The notes beneath the pieces were generated by a model that saw nothing but the letters and a program-made list of their open reading frames with translations, searched no databases and was not told where the DNA came from. A DNA stretch of 8,021 nt, taken from positions 1-8,021 of the forward strand of contig JAZSOD010000050.1 of NCBI GenBank assembly GCA_045536775.1. The letters run 5' to 3'. Positions within the stretch are counted from its first letter, which is position 1. Each line of letters begins with the position of its first letter. The position numbers and the translations under genes were made by a program. The stretch comes from UBA4717 sp045536775 (lineage in GTDB: Bacteria; Bacillota; Clostridia; Oscillospirales; CAG-272). Positions 4,585 through 8,021 of this stretch are shown here, piece by piece.

Positions 4585-4626
4585 AATTATTAAATCGTAT
4601 TTGTTATTAAACTCTATTTAATAATT
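4585..4626. repeat. AT-rich inverted repeat
   Basis: Positions 4585-4595 (AATTATTAAAT) pair perfectly with 4616-4626 across a 20-nt loop, in the gap between the small gene and the ParB-like gene. There is no GC in the stem and no T-run, so it is a poor terminator. It could be a protein-binding site or chance in AT-rich DNA. Confidence 0.35.
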
Positions 4627-4681
4627 CAACACTTCCCTGCCCTTCGACATAAATTGCGTAAATATTCGTATATTATCTGGT

Positions 4682-4719
4682 AAAATCACCTCGAAAACTA
4701 TAAAAGAGGTGATTTTTTT
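4682..4719 (+). terminator. Terminator-like hairpin holding a ribosome binding site
   Basis: AAAATCACCTC (4682-4692) pairs with GAGGTGATTTT (4706-4716) over a 13-nt loop and is followed by T to 4719. In form it is a rho-independent terminator for the upstream small gene. Its right arm AGAGGTGA is also the ribosome binding site of the ParB-like gene, whose TTG start (4718) directly follows the T-run. A weak -10-like TATTAT is at 4671-4676. If transcription starts upstream, the structure would both stop transcripts and hide the ribosome binding site. Confidence 0.6.
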
Positions 4720-5587
4720 GTTAGAAAAAATAAAACACAGGATATTCCCTGCAAAAAAACAGACAAAAGAAAGCGAAGGTTATCTGAGGCAAATAGACAT
4801 AGACAAGCTTGAGCCAATAATGGTACGTCGGGAGTTCTCTGAAAAAGATATAATAAAGCTTGCTAACAGTATTTGCAAAAGCGGAGTACTCTTCCCTATT
4901 CCGGTATATACTGACGGCAAAGTGTATAAATACATAAGCGGAAGCCGCAGAATTGCCGCTTGTATGCTTCTCGGCAGAAAAAACATTATATGCCACGTTT
5001 ACACAAGCACAGAAACTCGCGACAAGCTTCTGATAGCTTCAATAATGCACGAAAAAACTCCAAATCCATTTGATATATACAGTTTGATCTGCTATTTTCA
5101 AGATAATCAGCTTTTGTCTTTCGGTGAGATAGCAGAAAAACTTGGAATAACACCTTCAAGAATCTCAGAGCTTGTGAAGCTTGAGTGTTTCAGTTTTGAA
5201 GAACGCAGAATAATTAATCAAATAAATCTTACAGAAGACGCAATAATCGAGCTTGCAAAACTAAGCGATCCCGACGTGCGAAACTCCGTAATAATGCGCT
5301 TGTACGAAGAAAACGCAGGAAAAAGCACCAGAATACGCAAAATTGTCCGTCAAATCCGTTCTGAACGGATCGCGGAACACGCAAACGGTACGGAAATCAT
5401 AGACAACTCCTTTGGCAAGCTTTTGGAAATGTTAAAGAGCGTCGGGAAACGCGCGACTCTAAGAAAACAGGAAACCGTAAGCACAACAAGCTATACGATC
5501 ACGGTGACAAAACCCGAGCCGCGCAAATTTGCAAATAATGTTTCACGTGAAACATCAAAGCACAAGTATAATAGACGTTTCACGTGA
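4718..5587 (+). CDS. ParB/Noc-like paralogue with degenerate CTP motifs
   Basis: This 289-residue ParB-superfamily protein lies in the noc position, upstream of parA-parB. The N-terminus MLEKIKHRIF is a short amphipathic basic segment like the membrane-targeting helix of Noc. The ParB N-terminal domain (about 25-105) has the fold landmarks QIDIDKLEP, GVLFPIPVY and SGSRRIAACMLLGRKNI. A helix-turn-helix follows (about 134-156, FGEIAEKLGITPSRISEL) and a basic C-terminus. The CTP-binding GERRxR box is GSRRIA (75-80), and the ENxQR box is SIMHE (108-112), so the residues for CTP binding and hydrolysis are missing. I chose the TTG at 4718 (5 nt after AGAGGTGA); a GTG at 4709 lies inside the ribosome binding site. 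The last codons overlap two parS sites. It may be a nucleoid-occlusion factor or a parS-binding ParB variant; the function is unproven. Confidence 0.75.
   Translation: MLEKIKHRIFPAKKQTKESEGYLRQIDIDKLEPIMVRREFSEKDIIKLANSICKSGVLFPIPVYTDGKVYKYISGSRRIAACMLLGRKNIICHVYTSTETRDKLLIASIMHEKTPNPFDIYSLICYFQDNQLLSFGEIAEKLGITPSRISELVKLECFSFEERRIINQINLTEDAIIELAKLSDPDVRNSVIMRLYEENAGKSTRIRKIVRQIRSERIAEHANGTEIIDNSFGKLLEMLKSVGKRATLRKQETVSTTSYTITVTKPEPRKFANNVSRETSKHKYNRRFT
5539..5554. promoter_or_regulatory. parS site 1
   Basis: TGTTTCACGTGAAACA, an exact match to the Bacillus-type parS consensus (TGTTNCACGTGAAACA). It lies inside the ParB-like gene and encodes part of its NVSRETS tail. It is a nucleation site for ParB loading. 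Confidence 0.97.
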
Positions 5588-5591
5588 AACA
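5576..5591. promoter_or_regulatory. parS site 2, overlapping a stop codon
   Basis: CGTTTCACGTGAAACA, with a perfect 14-bp palindromic core and one change at the outer base. The TGA stop of the ParB-like gene (5585-5587) lies within it, so site and gene end are constrained together. The centre is 37 bp from site 1. Confidence 0.95.
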
Positions 5592-5636
5592 TTTGCGAAG
5601 TTGGCAAGTCTAATCGGAGTCGGATTAATCAAAAGT

Positions 5637-5652
5637 TGTTTCACGTGAAACA
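5637..5652. promoter_or_regulatory. parS site 3
   Basis: An exact TGTTTCACGTGAAACA, in the gap before the parA promoter, 61 bp centre to centre from site 2. Three sites within 114 bp next to parAB indicate an origin-proximal centromere. ParB spreading from here would cover the parA promoter about 100 bp away. Confidence 0.97.
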
Positions 5653-5756
5653 TTACGGGCAAACCAATCGAAAATAGCAGCAAAGCGCGTTTCGGTCAAA
5701 AGACAGGAAAATTCCTCAAATTCACCCGAAATTTAACAAGCTTTCATTATTTGTTC

Positions 5757-5785
5757 TTGACATAGAAAGGTCTCGGTGCTATAAT
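5757..5785 (+). promoter_or_regulatory. Consensus promoter of parA-parB
   Basis: TTGACA (5757-5762), exactly 17 bp, then TATAAT (5780-5785), preceded by TGC as an extended -10. Both hexamers match the sigma-A consensus fully. The start is expected near 5792, leaving a 24-nt leader with AAGGAG at 5804-5809. Confidence 0.95.
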
Positions 5786-5815
5786 ATATGGGTAAACAAC
5801 TATAAGGAGTCGGCT

Positions 5816-6580
5816 ATGACCAATATTATAGCATTTTCAAACCAAAAAGGCGGCGTAGGGAAGACTACTTCTGCGGTCAATACCGCCGCTGCTCTTGGTA
5901 ATTTAGGCAAAAAAGTCCTGCTCGTTGATTGTGATCCGCAGGGAAACGCAACAAGCGGCGTAGGTATCAGCAAGAAAAACATTGTGAACTCGGTTTATGA
6001 CGTTATTATAGGCAGATGCGCAGCAAAAGACGCGATAATTGATACACCGTTTAAGAATTTGTCAGTTATCCCGTCGCATATTTCGCTCGCAGGCGCTGAA
6101 TTCGAGCTTGTTGAGGAGTCGGGACGTGAATCGAAGCTTAGAGATGCGCTTAAACCCGTTATCGACAGCTACGATTACGTTATAATCGACTGTCCGCCGT
6201 CACTTGGGCTTCTTTCCATCAACGCTCTTGCCGCAAGCACAGGCGTAATTATCCCGATGCAATGCGAATATTACGCGCTCGAGGGCTTGTCCCAGCTTTT
6301 ACTTACCATCAAGCAGGTCAAGAAGCTATACAACCCGACACTCGACATAACCGGCATAATGATAACTATGTATAACGGCAGACTCAATCTGACGGTGCAG
6401 GTTATGGACGAGCTTAAGAAATACTACGCAGACAAGCTCTTCAAGACCACAATAGTCAGAAACGTAAAGCTTTCCGAAGCTCCAAGCTACGGCGAGCCGA
6501 TACTGTATTATGACAAGTATTCAAAGGGCTGCGCGGCATATAACGATATTGCCAAGGAAATTATCGAGAGAGTAGGCTAA
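5816..6580 (+). CDS. parA: Chromosome partitioning ATPase ParA/Soj
   Basis: This 254-residue ParA-type ATPase binds DNA non-specifically as an ATP dimer, is stimulated by ParB, and in Firmicutes also tunes DnaA. The deviant Walker A box KGGVGKTT is at 11-18, the Walker A' box VDCDPQGN at 37-44 and the Walker B box YVIIDCPP at 121-128. The C-terminal RNVKLSEAPSYGEPI (215-229) and YDKYSKGCAAYN are typical of Soj. The short N-terminus with no helix-turn-helix marks the chromosomal rather than the plasmid P1 type. The ATG at 5816 is 6 nt after AAGGAG. It is driven by its own consensus promoter and followed by parB after 72 nt holding an intercistronic hairpin. Confidence 0.95.
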   Translation: MTNIIAFSNQKGGVGKTTSAVNTAAALGNLGKKVLLVDCDPQGNATSGVGISKKNIVNSVYDVIIGRCAAKDAIIDTPFKNLSVIPSHISLAGAEFELVEESGRESKLRDALKPVIDSYDYVIIDCPPSLGLLSINALAASTGVIIPMQCEYYALEGLSQLLLTIKQVKKLYNPTLDITGIMITMYNGRLNLTVQVMDELKKYYADKLFKTTIVRNVKLSEAPSYGEPILYYDKYSKGCAAYNDIAKEIIERVG

Positions 6581-6589
6581 TCCTCAAAA

Positions 6590-6609
6590 TTTGCCTGTTT
6601 TCAGGCAAA
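6590..6609 (+). other. Intercistronic hairpin between parA and parB
   Basis: TTTGCCTG (6590-6597) pairs perfectly with CAGGCAAA (6602-6609) around TTTT, ten bases after the parA stop. It is followed by A-rich rather than T-rich sequence, so it is unlikely to terminate rightward transcription strongly. It may stabilise the parA message or partly attenuate parB. Confidence 0.5.
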
Positions 6610-6652
6610 AAGAGAGTACATATAACCTGATTTGGAATACAAGGAGGCAACT

Positions 6653-7546
6653 ATGGCAAAGAAATCGGGCCTCGGACGCGGTATGGACTCCATATTCGTC
6701 GACAACGAGGTAGAAACCGAGGGCGGCTCATCGGGCACAACTATGCTTCGCATTGCGAAGATAGAGCCCAATCCCGACCAGCCCAGACGTGAATTTGACA
6801 CCGAATCCCTGTCCGAGCTTGCAGAATCCATTGCAACAAGCGGACTTATTCAGCCCGTAGCCGTAAGACCGTCAAGAGATGGGTTTTACACCATAATCGC
6901 GGGAGAAAGGCGCTGGAGAGCGTCAAAAATGGCGGGTCTTACGGAAATACCCGTTATTATAATGGAGGTTGACGACAGAAAAGCGGCAGAGCTTGCGCTG
7001 ATCGAAAACGTCCAGAGAAAAGACCTTAACCCCATTGAAGAAGCGCTTGGCTACAAGTCGCTGATAAACGAATATGATCTGACACAAAGCGACCTCGCGT
7101 CGAGAGTAGGGAAGAGCAGAGTCACTATCACGAATGCGCTCCGTCTGCTTGAGCTACCCGACGAGGTATTGCAGATGGTATCCTCAGGACAGATATCCAC
7201 GGGCCACGCAAGAGCGATACTCGGACTCAAGAACTCCGACATGATGCTCACCCTTGCACTTGCCGCACGCGACAACGATCTTTCGGTGCGTGCCGTCGAG
7301 GAAAAGGTCAGAAAACTTAACACTCACAAAGAAACTGTTATACTAACTCCCGATCCCGAAAAGATACAGAAAGACGAATACTTCAAGGTGCTCGAGAGCA
7401 AGGCAACAGAACGCATCGGAAGCAAGGTCAAGATCAAGAGAAACACCAAGAACAAGCAGATCGTTATCGACTACGAAAACCACGATGAGCTTGAGGACAT
7501 TCTGAAAAGACTCTGCGGCGCAGATATTTTCAAGGAAATAGACTAA
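6653..7546 (+). CDS. parB: Chromosome partitioning protein ParB/Spo0J
   Basis: This 297-residue ParB is a CTP-dependent sliding clamp that loads at parS and recruits SMC. The N-terminal SGLGRGMDSIF (5-15) is the ParA-stimulating segment. The N-domain (about 30-105) has intact GERRWR (84-89), the next region has ENVQRKDLNPIE (118-129), a helix-turn-helix runs from about 143 to 166, and the C-terminal dimerisation region is about 240-297. All CTP motifs are present, in contrast to the paralogue at 4718-5587. The ATG at 6653 follows AAGGAGG (6641-6647) by 5 nt; a TTG at 6632 precedes that site and is rejected. serS begins 39 nt after the stop, probably in the same transcript since no terminator is seen. 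Confidence 0.96.
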   Translation: MAKKSGLGRGMDSIFVDNEVETEGGSSGTTMLRIAKIEPNPDQPRREFDTESLSELAESIATSGLIQPVAVRPSRDGFYTIIAGERRWRASKMAGLTEIPVIIMEVDDRKAAELALIENVQRKDLNPIEEALGYKSLINEYDLTQSDLASRVGKSRVTITNALRLLELPDEVLQMVSSGQISTGHARAILGLKNSDMMLTLALAARDNDLSVRAVEEKVRKLNTHKETVILTPDPEKIQKDEYFKVLESKATERIGSKVKIKRNTKNKQIVIDYENHDELEDILKRLCGADIFKEID

Positions 7547-7585
7547 AAATTCACACCGCAAACGCGGAATAACGGAGAAAAAATT

Positions 7586-8021
7586 ATGTTAGACATCAAA
7601 TTTATTAAAGAAAACAAAGAATTCGTAAAGGAACGTCTCCTCTCGAGAGGCAAGGATTACAGCGAAGAGATCGAGAAGCTTATGACTCTCGACGAAAAAA
7701 GACGCGCGCTTATTGCAGACACAGAGGCTGAAAAGGCACGTCAGAACTCAGTTTCCAAGCAGATCCCTCTTCTTAAGAAGGAGGGCAAGGACACGAGCGC
7801 AATATTCGCCGAAATGAAGGAGCTTTCCGACAAGATCAAGGAAAACGACAGTAAGATTTCGACAATAGATGCAGAAATCGAAAGCATCATCCTCTGCATC
7901 CCGAACCTCCCCGATATATCGGTTCCAAAGGGTGTTGACGACTCCGAAAACGTAGAGGTCCGCAGATGGGGCGAGATCCCCACCTTCGACTTTGAGCCAA
8001 AGGCTCACTGGGACATCGGCG
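7586..8021 (+). CDS. serS: Seryl-tRNA synthetase, N-terminal part
   Basis: The first 145 codons of SerRS, cut by the window edge. The enzyme charges tRNA-Ser. The visible part is the N-terminal tRNA-binding arm: MLDIKFIKENKEFVKERL, a long antiparallel coiled coil (about 28-103), then IPNLPDISVPKG (105-116) and ENVEVRRWGE...FDFEPKAHWDIG (121-145), which lead into the class II catalytic core outside the window. The ATG at 7586 follows GGAG (7574-7577) by 8 nt. Its position after parB recurs in clostridia as far as I recall. No own promoter is evident in the 39-nt gap, so it is probably co-transcribed with parAB. Confidence 0.95.
   Translation, partial: MLDIKFIKENKEFVKERLLSRGKDYSEEIEKLMTLDEKRRALIADTEAEKARQNSVSKQIPLLKKEGKDTSAIFAEMKELSDKIKENDSKISTIDAEIESIILCIPNLPDISVPKGVDDSENVEVRRWGEIPTFDFEPKAHWDIG

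Noticed and set aside
4709..4717. GTG start of the ParB-like gene
   Set aside because: It lies inside the AGAGGTGA ribosome binding site; the TTG at 4718 gives the Noc-like N-terminus with proper spacing.
7547..7585. Terminator between parB and serS (CCGC-AAAC-GCGG)
   Set aside because: The stem is only 4 bp with no T-run, so co-transcription is more likely.

Overview
The window looks like a chromosomal segment from a low-to-mid GC clostridial Firmicute. An Oscillospirales/Ruminococcaceae-type gut bacterium is my best guess. This is inferred from the sigma-A-like promoters, strong GGAGG ribosome binding sites, the rpmG-secE-nusG-rplK-rplA order, a noc/parB-like gene-parA-parB-serS order, Bacillus-type parS sites, and intergenic repeats of the 'TTGTAGGGGCG' style that I associate with that group from memory. 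No species call is possible from sequence alone.

Layout. 1-417 has no gene and carries several perfect inverted repeats and a short tandem repeat. 418-627 encodes a two-helix DUF378 membrane protein with its own terminator. A consensus promoter at 713-741 and a roughly 140-nt structured leader then drive the information-processing operon rpmG (L33), secE, nusG, rplK (L11) and rplA (L1). A hairpin just upstream of rplK (1909-1952) matches the L1-binding operator by which L1 represses its own operon. A strong terminator (3121-3148) ends the operon right after rplA, so rplJ-rplL-rpoB-rpoC does not follow here.

3149-3848 is a gene-free island of about 700 bp made of diverged direct repeats and hairpins. 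It is followed by an AT-rich segment (3849-4700) with a leftward XRE-family regulator gene and a divergent small gene that may encode a degenerate SLOG/Rossmann-like protein. Their promoters lie back to back in about 60 bp.

4718-7546 is the chromosome-segregation locus: a diverged ParB/Noc-like paralogue, three parS sites within 114 bp (two of them inside the 3' end of that gene), a textbook extended -10 promoter, then parA (Soj) and parB (Spo0J). serS begins at 7586 and runs off the window. ParB binds and spreads from parS, and ParA drives origin segregation and modulates DnaA. The paralogue is in the noc position and has an amphipathic N-terminus like Noc, but it lacks the residues ParB and Noc use to bind and hydrolyse CTP.

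The most interesting items are this CTP-motif-deficient ParB paralogue with its parS cluster, the terminator-like hairpin that contains its ribosome binding site, the rpmG leader, the L1 operator, and the divergent XRE/small-protein pair in foreign-looking DNA.
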